64,000 nucleotides of DNA from an uncultured Oscillatoriales cyanobacterium (GTDB lineage: Bacteria > Cyanobacteriota > Cyanobacteriia > Cyanobacteriales > Microcoleaceae). The translations under genes were made by a program, and so were the position numbers. Positions 39,383 to 52,451 of this stretch are shown here, piece by piece. The notes beneath the pieces are model-generated. The model saw only the letters and a list, made by a program, of their open reading frames with translations, searched no databases and was not told the origin of the DNA. The stretch's first letter is position 1; the number at the start of each line of letters is the position of its first letter. The stretch spans positions 1 to 64,000 of the forward strand of contig CAITND010000015.1 of assembly GCA_903893625.1 (NCBI GenBank), given 5' to 3'.

Positions 39383-39536
39383 GGATTGTATTGCTAAAAG
39401 GGGTGAACGGAAAGCAGATAGGAGGATAGAGTTTGACACACCTTCTGCTTTCAACTTTCACCCGCTTTTTTCAGGCAGCAAGCTCAAACCAAGAGCAATT
39501 TCTGCCTTTCTCTGAGTTACTGAGAACCTCTTAGAA
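39383..39536. repeat. Copy 2 of the conserved 3' region with stem-loop
   Basis: Follows the second EF-hand gene. AAAAGGGGTGAA pairs with TTCACCCGCTTTTTT; the arms differ from copy 1 but keep a stem and a T-run. The non-coding copies are more alike than the protein-coding parts, which suggests recent exchange or a function in the RNA. Confidence 0.75.
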
Positions 39537-40064
39537 TGAGCCAAAAAGCCAGTTAGCAGGAGCATTCTCGTCTTCGGTCAAATAGAACTCTCGGACTGCT
39601 GCTTTTAATTCCGCGATATCGAGTTCCCCATTACCTGATGTGTCAAGCTTTTGAAATGCAGCTTCAGCGTCACTTTCACTGACGTTCAACGCCGCAGCCA
39701 GCTGTTTGTACTCGTCCAAACCGAGCCTGTTGTTTCCTGTAGTATCTAAGGATTTCAGCACTGTCACAGCGTTACTGACGACATACTTATCGAATCGAGC
39801 CGCATCCTTGATCAACTCTTCAATGTAGCCGTACCATTCATCAAGGGTTACTCCCCCATTCTGATCAATATCAGCTTTTGATGTCAAGTCCTGCCACATT
39901 TCTGTGTATAGTTTCTTGGCTAGGTCGTTTGACTTGTTATTGATAGTGGTTAAATTTTCAATTAAACGATCAAAGTCTGCTTGAGTTAATACCCCAGTGC
40001 CATCAACATCCTGAGAGTCAAAAGCCACTTTAAACTTGCGCTGTTGCAGATCTGTTAAAGCCAT
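39531..40064 (-). CDS. Four-EF-hand calcium-binding protein (calerythrin-like), copy 2
   Basis: The 177-residue paralogue of the neighbouring gene has the loops DVDGTGVLTQAD, DIDQNGGVTLDE, DTTGNNRLGLDE and DTSGNGELDIAE. Its third loop keeps more calcium ligands than in copy 1, so this copy may bind four ions and the other three. Both proteins start MALT and end NWLFG-x-F. The upstream spacer (40065-40375) holds its promoter region. It is cytoplasmic by sequence. Its relation to the calcium-dependent RTX protein at 17481 is only circumstantial. Confidence 0.9.
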   Translation of the reverse strand: MALTDLQQRKFKVAFDSQDVDGTGVLTQADFDRLIENLTTINNKSNDLAKKLYTEMWQDLTSKADIDQNGGVTLDEWYGYIEELIKDAARFDKYVVSNAVTVLKSLDTTGNNRLGLDEYKQLAAALNVSESDAEAAFQKLDTSGNGELDIAELKAAVREFYLTEDENAPANWLFGSF

Positions 40065-40375
40065 AATTTGTGTCCTTATATCGAGGGAAAAGATTATGTG
40101 GACTAGATTTTGCTGACATCATCCTTCCATATATCCAGCAAAATGGTCTAATTCGTTACATTTATTTAAGAAACTGATGTTTTTGAATTTTCAAGCTGTT
40201 TCCGGCAATAAAAATCCCTCCGTAAAAATACAGAGGGATACAATCAGTTATCAGTTATCAGTTATCAGTTATCAGTTATCAGTAAAGAAGTGAACAGTTA
40301 ACTAACTCTTAACTATTAACTCTTGCACTGATAACTGTTTGCTGATAACTGATAACTGTTTACTGATAACTGATT
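40065..40375. other. Spacer with AGTTATC heptamer arrays between EF-hand gene and apcE
   Basis: About 310 bases. From 40243 to 40286, (A)TCAGTTATC units repeat head to tail; from 40328 to 40375 the complementary units GATAACTG follow. Paired, they form a large hairpin just downstream of the apcE stop, a likely terminator. The other end holds the start region of the EF-hand gene. Confidence 0.6.
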
Positions 40376-43499
<3,124 letters not shown>

Positions 43500-44693
43500 A
43501 TGGAAGAAGTTAGTTCTGCGGTTAAACGGCTTTATGATACCTATCCCTTTCCTCCTGACCCCCTGTTAGATGAACCGCCTCCAGGGTATAACTGGCGATG
43601 GTCTTGGCCAGCAGCCTATAGTTTTTGTACGGGTCAAAAGCCGAAACATCTTGATATTCGCATTTTAGATGCGGGATGTGGAACGGGTTCGAGTACCGAG
43701 TATTTAATTCAACTCAACCCGGAAGCCTCGGTTTTGGGAATTGATCTGAGTGAAGGGGCGATCCAAACGGCCATCGAACGCTGTCGTCGCTCTGGAATTT
43801 CTACCCCCGGAACACCCTCACCTGAATTTCGCCGTTTAAGTCTGTATGATGCGGGACAGTTGGAGGGACAGTTTGATTTTATTAACTGTGTTGGTGTTTT
43901 GCACCATTTACCTGATCCGATTCGAGGCATTCAAACCCTAGCGTTAAAGTTAGCTCCGGGGGGGATAATGCACATTTTTGTTTATGCTGAATTGGGACGC
44001 TGGGAAATTCAATTGATGCAGAAAGCGATCGCCCTTTTACAAGGAAAAAAACAAGGCGATTATAAAGATGGAGTCAAAATTGGCCGTCAAATTTTTGAAG
44101 CTCTACCGGAAAAAAATCGTTTAGTCCAATATGAATCTCAACGCTGGGGAATGGAAAATCAGCGCGATGAATGTTTTGCGGATATGTATGTTCATCCCCA
44201 AGAAATTGACTATAATATCGGGAGCTTATTTGAGTTAATTGATGCGTCTGGATTAGAGTTTATTGGATTTTCTAATCCGAATTATTGGAATTTAGATCGT
44301 CTAGTGGGAAAAGCACCCGAATTAGTGGAAAGAGCCAAGAAATTAAGCGATCGCCAACGCTATCGTTTAATTGAACTCCTCGATCCTGATATTAGTCATT
44401 ACGAATTTTTCTTAGGACGTTCACCTTTACCGCGTAATAATTGGTTAAATGATCAAGGGTTATTAGCCGCAATTCCTGAGCGCAGTCCTTGTATGAATGG
44501 GTGGCCGAGTCAAAATTTATTTGACTATAATTATCAAATTGTGAGTTTATCTGATGCTGAATTTGAGTTTCTGAAAGCTTGCGATCAAAATACCGCATCT
44601 CCTCGAACAGTGGGGGAAATTCTAGCTCAAAGTCAACTGGATTTAGAAGGAGTGCGATCGCTGATTACTCGACAATTCATTTTATTAAGCTAA
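43500..44693 (+). CDS. SAM-dependent methyltransferase, cyanobacterial type
   Basis: The 397-residue product starts with the SAVKRLYDTYPFPPDP segment often seen before a methyltransferase domain, then a class I SAM fold: motif I LDAGCGTGSSTEYL, VLGIDLS, FDFINCVGVLHHLPDP, LKLAPGGIM. The C-terminal 200 residues are helical, with no known domain. Substrate unknown. The start has no strong ribosome-binding site. It is divergent from apcE and is followed by an inverted-repeat element at 44697-44825, so it is probably monocistronic. Confidence 0.8.
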   Translation: MEEVSSAVKRLYDTYPFPPDPLLDEPPPGYNWRWSWPAAYSFCTGQKPKHLDIRILDAGCGTGSSTEYLIQLNPEASVLGIDLSEGAIQTAIERCRRSGISTPGTPSPEFRRLSLYDAGQLEGQFDFINCVGVLHHLPDPIRGIQTLALKLAPGGIMHIFVYAELGRWEIQLMQKAIALLQGKKQGDYKDGVKIGRQIFEALPEKNRLVQYESQRWGMENQRDECFADMYVHPQEIDYNIGSLFELIDASGLEFIGFSNPNYWNLDRLVGKAPELVERAKKLSDRQRYRLIELLDPDISHYEFFLGRSPLPRNNWLNDQGLLAAIPERSPCMNGWPSQNLFDYNYQIVSLSDAEFEFLKACDQNTASPRTVGEILAQSQLDLEGVRSLITRQFILLS

Positions 44694-44696
44694 ACC

Positions 44697-44825
44697 GTAG
44701 GATGGGCTACGCCCATCAATCCCCTCTATTGTCAATTAAAAATCAAGTTTTGAGTCCAAAATTTGAAAGGCAATATTTTATCAGATTGTATTAGGGGTGT
44801 TGATGATGGGCATAGCCCATCCTAC
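44697..44825. repeat. 129-base MITE-like element with 22-base inverted ends
   Basis: The ends 44697-44718 and 44804-44825 are inverted copies with one mismatch in 22, each itself containing the small palindrome ATGGGCTACGCCCAT type. The interior has no gene. Target duplications are not evident. It could be a small non-autonomous element or a double terminator. Confidence 0.55.
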
Positions 44826-44869
44826 CTGATAAAATTCAACAATAACCTTAAATTTACAATTCAAAATCG

Positions 44870-45484
44870 ATGGAAGATCCCCAAAAGACTCGTATTATTC
44901 CCGTTGGTATTGTGGCAGGAATTGCCGCCGTTTTAGTTGCTGTGGGTGCAGGTTTAACCTGGTGGACATTAACTTCTCGTTCTCCCCAAGAACCCGTTAT
45001 TTCTTCCCCAACGACAACCTCTCCTTCCCCTTTACCCTCTCCATCACAAACTGTTGAAAAAACCGTTGCCATTTATTGGGTAAAGGATACAAACGGTAAA
45101 CAGATAATCGTTTCTCAACCTGTACAAATTCAAGCCCAAAATGATCCCACGGCATTTTTAACCGTCGCTTTTGATCAATTATTAACGAGTTCTCCCGATA
45201 CGAATCAATTTAGTGAAATTCCCAAAGGAACAACAATTCAGAAGTTAACTACTAACAATGATGATGTTTATATAGATTTATCCGCAGAATTTACCCAAGG
45301 TGGGGGAAGTGCATCGATGATCGGACGTTTAGGACAAGTAGTGTATACCGCTACAACCCTTAACCCCAATAGTAAGGTTTGGATCTCTGTTGGCGGTCAA
45401 CCCTTAACTGTTTTAGGCGGAGAAGGGTTAGAAATTCCTCAACCCATTACTCGTCCGATTTTCGAGAAAGAATTTTCACGCTGA
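44870..45484 (+). CDS. GerMN domain-containing membrane-anchored protein
   Basis: This 204-residue protein has one N-terminal membrane helix (about 10-33, VGIVAGIAAVLVAVGAGLTWW), a Ser/Pro/Thr linker (about 38-62) and a GerMN domain (about 64-195) with VDLSAEF-like strand VYIDLSAEFTQGGG. GerMN domains were first described in spore germination proteins but are widespread; in cyanobacteria they are probably cell-wall-facing. It should sit outside the plasma membrane. The neighbour at 45522 is on the same strand with a 37-base gap and may be co-transcribed. Confidence 0.8.
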   Translation: MEDPQKTRIIPVGIVAGIAAVLVAVGAGLTWWTLTSRSPQEPVISSPTTTSPSPLPSPSQTVEKTVAIYWVKDTNGKQIIVSQPVQIQAQNDPTAFLTVAFDQLLTSSPDTNQFSEIPKGTTIQKLTTNNDDVYIDLSAEFTQGGGSASMIGRLGQVVYTATTLNPNSKVWISVGGQPLTVLGGEGLEIPQPITRPIFEKEFSR

Positions 45485-45521
45485 CCCCCCATATTGTTTT
45501 AAACTCAAGATGTAATGATTT

Positions 45522-45782
45522 ATGAACCCGCAATCTGGAATCAAATCACCCTCTGAAAATAACCCCCCAATTCCCCTAACAGAACTTCATCAAAAAATTG
45601 ATGCTGGGGTTAAAGTTGCTATTGCTAAAGCCCTAGATAGACATCGTAAATTAGGAGAATCAATTAGTATTTTTCAGGAGGGAAAAGTCGTCACCTTAAC
45701 CGCAGAGGAAATTCCTCAGCTTCCCTCTATGCAGCACTTCAACATCTTCTTGAAAGAGGGCTTTAGCCCAACTACAAACTGA
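45522..45782 (+). CDS. Small conserved hypothetical protein
   Basis: I do not recognise a family. The 86-residue product has a polar N-terminus, a helix (ELHQKIDAGVKVAIAKALDRHRKLG) and a short strand-turn segment (ESISIFQEGKVVTLTAEEIPQ). There is no signal peptide. It follows the GerMN gene closely on the same strand. Its regular codon use and position support a real gene; the role is unknown. Confidence 0.6.
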   Translation: MNPQSGIKSPSENNPPIPLTELHQKIDAGVKVAIAKALDRHRKLGESISIFQEGKVVTLTAEEIPQLPSMQHFNIFLKEGFSPTTN

Positions 45783-45885
45783 TAACTTGAATTCCTGTTT
45801 GATCCCCATATTTTCCCTATAACTTCCTCAAGATAGGTAACTCTAAGTAAGTTGAGTCAAGAATTTGGCTATTTAGTTAAAATCC

Positions 45886-46416
45886 TTAATCCGGTTTAAC
45901 TCGCATTAACGGCTGGCCATATTCAACGGGGGAGCCATTTTGAATTAAAAGTTCCATCACTTGGCCAGAAAGTTCGGCTTCAATCTCATTCATCAACTTC
46001 ATGGCTTCAATAATACAAACGGTCTGACCCGTAGAAATGCGATCGCCCGTTTCCACAAACGGCGGTTCATCGGGGGCGGGAGAACGATAGAAGGTTCCCA
46101 CCATCGGAGAAGTAATTTCAACCCACTTAGATTCAGCCGAAGGAAGGGGAGGAGATGTAGATACAGTTGGGCTGGATGCAGGGGAAGTTCTGCCAACGGA
46201 ATCAACAGCAGTGGGAGCCCCTGGAGACGATACCAACTGTGAACTAACCCCTGCACCCGTTAATAGCGTCTCAACAGGTGGCAGAGCCCCAGAGATCAGC
46301 GAAATTTCTTTCCGAACAGTCAGTTCAAAATCTGCGCTTTTGAGCGTTAGCTCTGAAATGTTGGTTTTATCGAGATCAGCCAGCAGTTCACGAAGCTGGT
46401 TCAAATCTAGTTGCAC
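45886..46416 (-). CDS. accB: Biotin carboxyl carrier protein of acetyl-CoA carboxylase
   Basis: The 176-residue protein has an N-terminal helical segment, a Ser/Pro/Ala/Thr-rich linker (about 65-95) and a biotinyl domain whose EAMKLMNEIEAE motif carries the biotinylated Lys (about residue 142). It carries the carboxyl group between biotin carboxylase and carboxyltransferase in the first step of fatty acid synthesis, and so supplies malonyl-CoA, also the extender for the PKS line. It follows efp on the same strand after 145 bases, the usual cyanobacterial efp-accB order. Confidence 0.96.
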   Translation of the reverse strand: MQLDLNQLRELLADLDKTNISELTLKSADFELTVRKEISLISGALPPVETLLTGAGVSSQLVSSPGAPTAVDSVGRTSPASSPTVSTSPPLPSAESKWVEITSPMVGTFYRSPAPDEPPFVETGDRISTGQTVCIIEAMKLMNEIEAELSGQVMELLIQNGSPVEYGQPLMRVKPD

Positions 46417-46561
46417 AGTTGGTATGTCTCCCCTAAATTTGCAGTCTATCTTGATTTAGTCCGTTAGGTGGGTGTACGACCAATCGCCCAACATTCTAAA
46501 CCCTTTGTGTTTTTCTGTAAGTTTGGCACGCTTAAAGATCAAATCATGGTTTGGTGAGTCT

Positions 46562-47119
46562 TTATTCTCGGCCTTGATAACTGTCAGTCCGGGTATCAAT
46601 CCGAATCCGTTCCCCTTGAGTAATAAATAACGGAACCATCACTTGAGCGCCTGTTTCCACAATAGCGGGTTTTGTACCCCCTGTTGCCGTGTCTCCTTTG
46701 ACTCCGGGATCGGTTTCAACCACTTCTAAGGTGACAGAGTTCGGGAGTTCTACATCCAGAACTTGCTCTCCCCAACGAACCACGTTAACCGTCATTCCAT
46801 CTTTAAGATATTTAACGCGATCGCCAATTTCACTTGCCTTTAAACGGGCTTCTTCATAAGTTTCCATATCCATAAAGACGTATTCTTCCCCGTCTTTATA
46901 GGTATGTTGCATTTCGCTTTTTTCCAGGGTCGCTTGAGGAACAGTCTCTCCCGCCCTAAAAGTGCGTTCTACGACACTACCGGTTTGTGAGTTTTTGAGC
47001 TTTGTCCGCACAAAGGCAGAACCTTTTCCGGGCTTAACGTGCAGAAATTCTATTACACGCCAGACTGACCCATCTAATACAATCGTGACACCTGTGCGAA
47101 AGTCGTTACTGGAAATCAT
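46562..47119 (-). CDS. efp: Translation elongation factor P
   Basis: The 185-residue protein has the three-barrel EF-P layout. The loop [10 protein letters not shown] carries the conserved Lys that is modified in some bacteria, and the C-terminal signature [15 protein letters not shown] is complete. EF-P relieves ribosome stalling at polyproline; a substrate in this window is the Pro-rich linker of the RTX protein. It is the first gene of efp-accB. The plus-strand gene at 47252 is divergent. Confidence 0.97.
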   Translation of the reverse strand: MISSNDFRTGVTIVLDGSVWRVIEFLHVKPGKGSAFVRTKLKNSQTGSVVERTFRAGETVPQATLEKSEMQHTYKDGEEYVFMDMETYEEARLKASEIGDRVKYLKDGMTVNVVRWGEQVLDVELPNSVTLEVVETDPGVKGDTATGGTKPAIVETGAQVMVPLFITQGERIRIDTRTDSYQGRE

Positions 47120-47251
47120 GCAAACTAATACCTGGGCAGAACAATCGGCATCTTATTTTACCCCTCAACGGGGAACAGGGGATTAATTTTTTTCGGATGA
47201 CTGGTGACGGAATAATGGCAAGATCAGTAAAGAGAACAAACGTTAAGATTT

Positions 47252-48385
47252 ATGTTGCATTTGCCCAATTCCATGAGAAACACCTATAAACATTGGCTGA
47301 GAACGGGTTTGGTTGTTGTACTGCTGTTTACCCTATCGATGGGTCTGAGTGCAGCCTGGTGGGAGGGTGACAGTTCACCTAAACGGGACAGTGTTTTACC
47401 TCAAGGAAATGCCATTACTGATGGTTCGGCATTGTTACGCTATGCTCTGCCGATTGATAATGAAACGGTGAGAAAACTGCAATCGAATTTAGAAGCGATT
47501 GCGTCTCAACTGCGAGGGAAACGCTGGAATAATGTCAATGCAGATATTACTAGCGCATCAAGAGTTTTGGCGACACGGGAAGCGGAACTCTTGGCAAATA
47601 TTCCAGAGGAACGCCAACCTCAAGCTCAAACTTTAGTTGACCAATTGAAACAAGATATTGATACCCTGCGTTCTGCCGTTGAGGTTAAAGATGTAGCAAC
47701 GGTGTCAGCAACACGGGGGAAAATGTTAGATAACATTGGTCAATTAGAAGAATTAATGGTGCAGGAATTTCCCTTTGAAGTTCCGGCAGAATATTCTAAT
47801 TTACCTCAACTCAAAGGTCGGGCTACCGTTGAAATCAAAACTAATAAAGGTAACTTAACTGTTGTTGTTGATGGTTATAGTGCCCCGGTGACGGCGGGTA
47901 ATTTTGTCGATTTAGTGCAGCAAGGATTTTATGATGGCTTAAAATTTACCCGTTCAGAAGAATCCTATGCTTTACAAGTCGGAGATCCTGAAGGAGCAGA
48001 TGATGGTTTTATTGATCCAAAAACTGGAAAATATCGGGGGATTCCTTTGGAAATTTTAGCTGAAGGCGATCAAGAACCAATCTATAATATTACCCTGGAA
48101 GAATTGGGTCGTTATCAAGATCATCCTGTTTTACCTTTTTCTGCTTTTGGAACCGTAGCGTTAGCCCGTCCAGAAGCTATTCCTGATGGAGGATCTTCTC
48201 AAATTTTCTTCTTTCTTTTTGAACCAGAATTAACTCCTGCCGGACTTAATTTATTAGATGGTCGTTATGCCGTCTTTGGATATGTCACCGAAGGAAAAGA
48301 GGTTTTAGAAGAACTTCGTAAAGGTGATGTGATTGAATCTGCAAAAGTGATTCAAGGGGCTGAAAATATCGTTCAAGCCTCTTAA
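47252..48385 (+). CDS. Cyclophilin-type peptidyl-prolyl isomerase (TLP40/CYP38-like)
   Basis: The 377-residue protein has a signal or anchor helix at about 20-35 (LVVVLLFTLSMGLSAAWW), a helical N-domain (about 60-175) and a cyclophilin domain (about 190-372) with NFVDLVQQGFYDGLKFTR, FGTVALARPEAIPDGGSSQIFFF and GRYAVFGYVTEGKEVL. The layout matches lumenal TLP40/CYP38, which assists photosystem II assembly. Two start codons are possible, 47252 and 47273; the signal helix follows both. It is probably in the thylakoid lumen or periplasm. A strong stem-loop follows at 48395-48437. Confidence 0.88.
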   Translation: MLHLPNSMRNTYKHWLRTGLVVVLLFTLSMGLSAAWWEGDSSPKRDSVLPQGNAITDGSALLRYALPIDNETVRKLQSNLEAIASQLRGKRWNNVNADITSASRVLATREAELLANIPEERQPQAQTLVDQLKQDIDTLRSAVEVKDVATVSATRGKMLDNIGQLEELMVQEFPFEVPAEYSNLPQLKGRATVEIKTNKGNLTVVVDGYSAPVTAGNFVDLVQQGFYDGLKFTRSEESYALQVGDPEGADDGFIDPKTGKYRGIPLEILAEGDQEPIYNITLEELGRYQDHPVLPFSAFGTVALARPEAIPDGGSSQIFFFLFEPELTPAGLNLLDGRYAVFGYVTEGKEVLEELRKGDVIESAKVIQGAENIVQAS

Positions 48386-48394
48386 ATTATGATA

Positions 48395-48437
48395 GATTAA
48401 CAATTAACAGTAACCCATAAACTGTTAATTGTTAATC
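48395..48437 (+). terminator. 17-bp stem-loop after the cyclophilin gene
   Basis: Two 17-base arms, GATTAACAATTAACAGT and its perfect complement, are separated by nine bases. It starts 10 bases after the cyclophilin stop. The T-run behind it is short, so a terminator or processing site. Confidence 0.65.
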
Positions 48438-48469
48438 CTGGATTTTGTGTAATTTATCTATTATTAATT

Positions 48470-48784
48470 ATGGCTATCCTAGAGTTAATTTCTGTTGCTG
48501 GCTTGGGTGTATTGGTGACTTTATTGATTGTCAATTTAGGAAATAATCGAGAACAACAACGTCAACTAGATTCCGCATTTTATCGGTTAATTGCGGCTCA
48601 AGGAGGCAAAGTATCCCTAATTCAACTATCAGCTTTAGCCGGAGTTAGCCCCGAAGTCGCCCAAAATTATTTAGACCATCAAGTTCAAGTTTTTGCAGCA
48701 TTCCCTGAAATTGATGACGAGGGAAATACCTTTTATCAGTTTCCTAAACTGCGTTTACCCCCTCGTTTAGAGCGAGAATGGTAA
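48470..48784 (+). CDS. Small membrane-anchored conserved hypothetical protein
   Basis: The 104-residue product has one N-terminal membrane segment (about 5-24) and a soluble remainder with a helix-turn-helix-like segment, VSLIQLSALAGVSPEVAQNYLDHQ. The C-terminus is basic and proline-bearing (KLRLPPRLEREW). It is reminiscent of small cyanobacterial conserved proteins with a winged-helix-like fold; I know no function. It lies 85 bases after the cyclophilin gene, across its terminator. Confidence 0.6.
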   Translation: MAILELISVAGLGVLVTLLIVNLGNNREQQRQLDSAFYRLIAAQGGKVSLIQLSALAGVSPEVAQNYLDHQVQVFAAFPEIDDEGNTFYQFPKLRLPPRLEREW

Positions 48785-48786
48785 TA

Positions 48787-48898
48787 GGTAATGGGCAGGG
48801 GAGGCAGGGGAGCAGGGGAGGCAGGGGGAGCAGGAGGAGCAGGAGGAGCAGGGGAGCAGGGGAGGCAGGGGAGGCAGGGGGAGCAGGGGGAGTAAACT
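48787..48898. repeat. G-rich tandem repeat (GGGGAGCAGG type)
   Basis: About 110 bases made of GGCAGGGGA, GCAGGGGGA and GCAGGAGGA units. It is the reverse complement in composition of the repeat at 1-66. It lies between two convergent genes. Confidence 0.8.
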
Positions 48899-48911
48899 CT
48901 TTCTATTACCC

Positions 48912-48957
48912 ATTCGTAATTCGTAATTCGTAATTCGTAATTCGTAATTCGTAATTA
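48912..48957. repeat. TTCGTAA heptamer tandem array
   Basis: Six perfect copies of ATTCGTA/TTCGTAA run up to the stop codon of the AAA-GAF gene. The unit is the complement of the TTACGAA arrays elsewhere. Confidence 0.85.
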
Positions 48958-51900
48958 CCCATTCCCTTGATTAAATTTTTCGCGGAAACTTTTTTCCTGG
49001 TGTTTAACGGCGGCTAAAAGTTCGGCATTTTGTAATATTACCCCAACTTGATTATTAAAAACTTGCATATATTTCTGATCATTGCTATCAAAACTGACTC
49101 GAAATGCTTCGGGAACTTCCGTATCATAACTTAACACTTGATCATCATCTTCAACGGGTTTCTTTTTATTAACTAATTGAGTCACACCAATTAACTCACC
49201 ATCGGGGTTCCAAACAGGCATACACAATAAACTACAGGTACGATATCCCGTTTTTTGATCGGTTTTTTTAGCAGTTTCCGAGTCAGGATAATCATATAAA
49301 TCAAAGGGAATATTCAAAGAAACTCCCATTTCCGCAACTTTTCCCGCATACCCTTGACCCACTTGAATTCTAATTTCATGCTCTGAACCATCATTAAAAA
49401 TAATCTTAGTCCAAAGTTGATGATTTTGTCGATCTAATAACCATAATGTACTCCGATCTGCCATCATTAAATCCTTGGCAGCAGCCATAACTCGTTTAAG
49501 GATTTCATCGAATTCTAAACTACTTTGACTCACAGAACGAGTCGCGGCCATTAGGGCGGCTGCAACTCTTTGTCCTCTAGCGGTTTTATGATAGGAACAA
49601 AAACTTTCTAAAATCATCCGAATTAAGGGAGCATTTTCTAAAAATTGTTGTTCATCATCACTTGTAAATCCTTGATGATCGATTCTTTCTGATAAGGAAA
49701 GACTGCGATCGCCTCCTGGTTTTAACTTATTAATCGCTTGTACAACCGTGACTAAAATTCCCTGTTCATTTAATAACGGAAAAGCCAACATTGAATAAGT
49801 TCGATAACCATTTTTCTGATCCTGTTCTTGAGCCGTTTTTGATCTAGGATCATCATAAAAATCATAAGGAATATTCACTAATTTTTTTAATTTAGCAACT
49901 TCTCCCACAATACCTTTATCAGCCGGAACTCGAATTTCCAAGGGACAATTTCCTTCACTTTCAGCAATCATTGACCAAAATTCATTCCGTTCTTCATCTA
50001 ACATAAAAATAGTCGTGCGATCTGCATTTAATAACTTTCCTGTTTTTAAAGTAATTGACCGTAATGTAGCATCTAAAATTTCATCAAACCCCTGTCCATC
50101 CATAACTTGATTTAACATGGCTAAGGTTTGACTAATCACGCCTTGGGGAGTATTTTCTGCGTGTTGTTTCATAGCTTCATATTGTCTGGCATTATATAAA
50201 GCTACGCCGACTTGGGAATTAAAAATCTGCATATATTTTTGACTATTAGCATCAAAACTCGCCTCAAAACATTCCGGTGCTGTCGGCCAATCATCGGGTT
50301 CATATTCGGCAAATTCACCCTGTTTGTGCTTATTAATTAATTGAGTTACACCAATTAATTCACCATCGGGATTCCAAACAGGCATACACAATAAACTACA
50401 GGTGCGATATCCGGTTTTTTGATCGGTTTTTTGCGATATTTCCGAATCAGGATGAGCATATAAATCAAAGGGAATATTTAACGCATTTCCCGTTTCTGCA
50501 ACTTTTCCCGCAAATCCTTGTCCAACTTTTAATCGCAGTTCTCGAATAGAACCATCTTCAAAGGGAATTTGTGTCCAAAGTTCCTGAGTAATTTTATCTA
50601 ATAACCATAGGGTACTTCGATCTGCATTCATCAATTTTTTTGCTGCTTTCATCACTCGTTGAATAATTTCTTCACAGTCTAAACTACTTTGATGAACCGT
50701 TCTAGTGGCTTCTGTTAAGGCTTCAGAGGCTTGTATTCTTTGGGTTAGTTTATAACTTTCATAACAGCTTGCTAAAATGCGTTGTAAACCGGGAGCATAT
50801 TGTAAAAATTGCTGAGGTTCGATTTCAGTAAATCCAGCTTTATCAATTTTATCTTGAAAAGAATCGGCTAAAAGATGAGTTTTTTTAAGTTTATTAACTA
50901 AATGCACAAAAGCAAAAATTGTTTGATTATCTTCTCCTAGAGGAATGGTTAACTGATTATAAATTTGATACCCAATTCTAGGATTTTGGGTTTCAGCAAA
51001 AATCGAATACCAATCCGCAGAATAATCTGAAGTCGTGGCAATCGCTTTTTTATAAATTGTGACTCGTCCGGCGGTTTGATTATTAGCTAAAATTGAAATT
51101 TTTGTGGTTTGATTTCCGGTGAATCTGGTACTAATTGACCAAATTTCGTTTTTGTCTTTATCAATAAAATAAATCGTCATCCGATCCACACACATTAATT
51201 CTACCAGTTTTAAGGCAATTGAACCTAAAATTTCGCTTAAAATATCATCAAATTCTTTGCCTTCCATTTCTCGCAACATGGACAGGAGTTTTTGTTCTTT
51301 TTCGGCAATAATTTGATTGAAATTCGGCTCTTGACTGGCTAAAGTTTTTTGTAACCAATTTTCGTTGAAAACTGTTTCATAAATTCGGTTATAGACTTTT
51401 AACTCCGTTCCCTGTTTAACCACTAATCCCGATAATCGTAGTTCCATTTGTTCCACAGTAATATCCGTAGAAATACTACCTTTTTGCAAAATATTTTGAT
51501 ATAAAGTTAAGCGAGATGTAATCCGATTATCGGCTTTGAGAATCCGATCTCGAATGGTTTTTAAATGGGGAGGTTCATCTTGAGATTCCCAATTTTCAAT
51601 AAAACGGGTATGGATTAACTGTTCAACCCAACTCGATACTTGAGAACTAGGAATATCCAAAGGTTGCGTATTTTCAATTACTTTTTGATGAATTAAATAA
51701 CACAATTTTTGAGTTAAAAAAGGTTGTCCTCCCGTCCACTCTAAAATAGTTTTTAGAACTAATTCCGGCTGACTAATTTTCCCAATTAATCCATTAATTA
51801 ATGGTTGCACTTCTTGATAACAAAATCCATTCAATTGAATGGGACGACCGACATTAAAGGGATTACAGCTTTTATCCTGCATTAAATCATTGGGTGTGGC

Positions 51901-52437
51901 GACCCCTAATAAGGCAAAAGTTAATAAGGGATATTCGTCACAGGTTCTAATAAATGCAAAAAAATCATCCGCACAAAAATTAAGGCTAAGAATACTATCA
52001 ACTTCATCAATAAAAATAATAATTGGTTGTTGAATACAGTCTAATAATACCTGTTCAATTAACTCGCTTAACCGTTGAATTGGGGGTAAAAATTCTCGTT
52101 CCTGTAACCAAGCTTTTAAATGAATTGGAAGCCGAAAACTGGTGACTAAACGCCTCATAATTCCCGCATACCATTGATCGGGTGTAATATCTTGGGAACC
52201 AATTTTTGTTAAATCTACCGCCGCACAAGCAAAACCTTCATCTTGTAGTTGATGTAAAGTTCTGACTCGTAAACTGGTTTTTCCCATTTGACGCGCATTC
52301 AAAACATAACAAAATTCTCCCGCTTTTAAGGCTTCATACAAGTCTCTGTCGGCTTGTCGAATCACATAACTAGGAGTATCTAAAGATAGATGTCCACCGA
52401 CTTTATAATGATAGTTTGAAGTAGATGTTAAATTCAT
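48955..52437 (-). CDS. AAA-like ATPase with four GAF domains
   Basis: The 1160-residue protein opens with an AAA-like (AAA_35) ATPase: Walker A QMGKTSL (GKTS at 52-55), Walker [11 protein letters not shown] (about 140-149), and a winged-helix region to about 360. Four GAF-like domains follow, near 395-560, 590-770, 795-950 and 985-1150; the second and fourth are close copies of each other ([34 protein letters not shown]). No kinase, cyclase or DNA-binding output domain is present. GAF domains bind cyclic nucleotides, bilins or small ligands. It is the second gene of a pair, 14 bases after the TIR-AAA gene. It may sense ligands through the GAFs and act through the ATPase. Confidence 0.85.
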   Translation of the reverse strand: MNLTSTSNYHYKVGGHLSLDTPSYVIRQADRDLYEALKAGEFCYVLNARQMGKTSLRVRTLHQLQDEGFACAAVDLTKIGSQDITPDQWYAGIMRRLVTSFRLPIHLKAWLQEREFLPPIQRLSELIEQVLLDCIQQPIIIFIDEVDSILSLNFCADDFFAFIRTCDEYPLLTFALLGVATPNDLMQDKSCNPFNVGRPIQLNGFCYQEVQPLINGLIGKISQPELVLKTILEWTGGQPFLTQKLCYLIHQKVIENTQPLDIPSSQVSSWVEQLIHTRFIENWESQDEPPHLKTIRDRILKADNRITSRLTLYQNILQKGSISTDITVEQMELRLSGLVVKQGTELKVYNRIYETVFNENWLQKTLASQEPNFNQIIAEKEQKLLSMLREMEGKEFDDILSEILGSIALKLVELMCVDRMTIYFIDKDKNEIWSISTRFTGNQTTKISILANNQTAGRVTIYKKAIATTSDYSADWYSIFAETQNPRIGYQIYNQLTIPLGEDNQTIFAFVHLVNKLKKTHLLADSFQDKIDKAGFTEIEPQQFLQYAPGLQRILASCYESYKLTQRIQASEALTEATRTVHQSSLDCEEIIQRVMKAAKKLMNADRSTLWLLDKITQELWTQIPFEDGSIRELRLKVGQGFAGKVAETGNALNIPFDLYAHPDSEISQKTDQKTGYRTCSLLCMPVWNPDGELIGVTQLINKHKQGEFAEYEPDDWPTAPECFEASFDANSQKYMQIFNSQVGVALYNARQYEAMKQHAENTPQGVISQTLAMLNQVMDGQGFDEILDATLRSITLKTGKLLNADRTTIFMLDEERNEFWSMIAESEGNCPLEIRVPADKGIVGEVAKLKKLVNIPYDFYDDPRSKTAQEQDQKNGYRTYSMLAFPLLNEQGILVTVVQAINKLKPGGDRSLSLSERIDHQGFTSDDEQQFLENAPLIRMILESFCSYHKTARGQRVAAALMAATRSVSQSSLEFDEILKRVMAAAKDLMMADRSTLWLLDRQNHQLWTKIIFNDGSEHEIRIQVGQGYAGKVAEMGVSLNIPFDLYDYPDSETAKKTDQKTGYRTCSLLCMPVWNPDGELIGVTQLVNKKKPVEDDDQVLSYDTEVPEAFRVSFDSNDQKYMQVFNNQVGVILQNAELLAAVKHQEKSFREKFNQGNG

Positions 52438-52451
52438 ATAATTTAGGTTAA

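Noticed and set aside
40243-40375. Regular repeats that look like a CRISPR array
   Set aside because: The units are contiguous 7- to 9-base copies with no unique spacers and no cas genes; they are STRR repeats.
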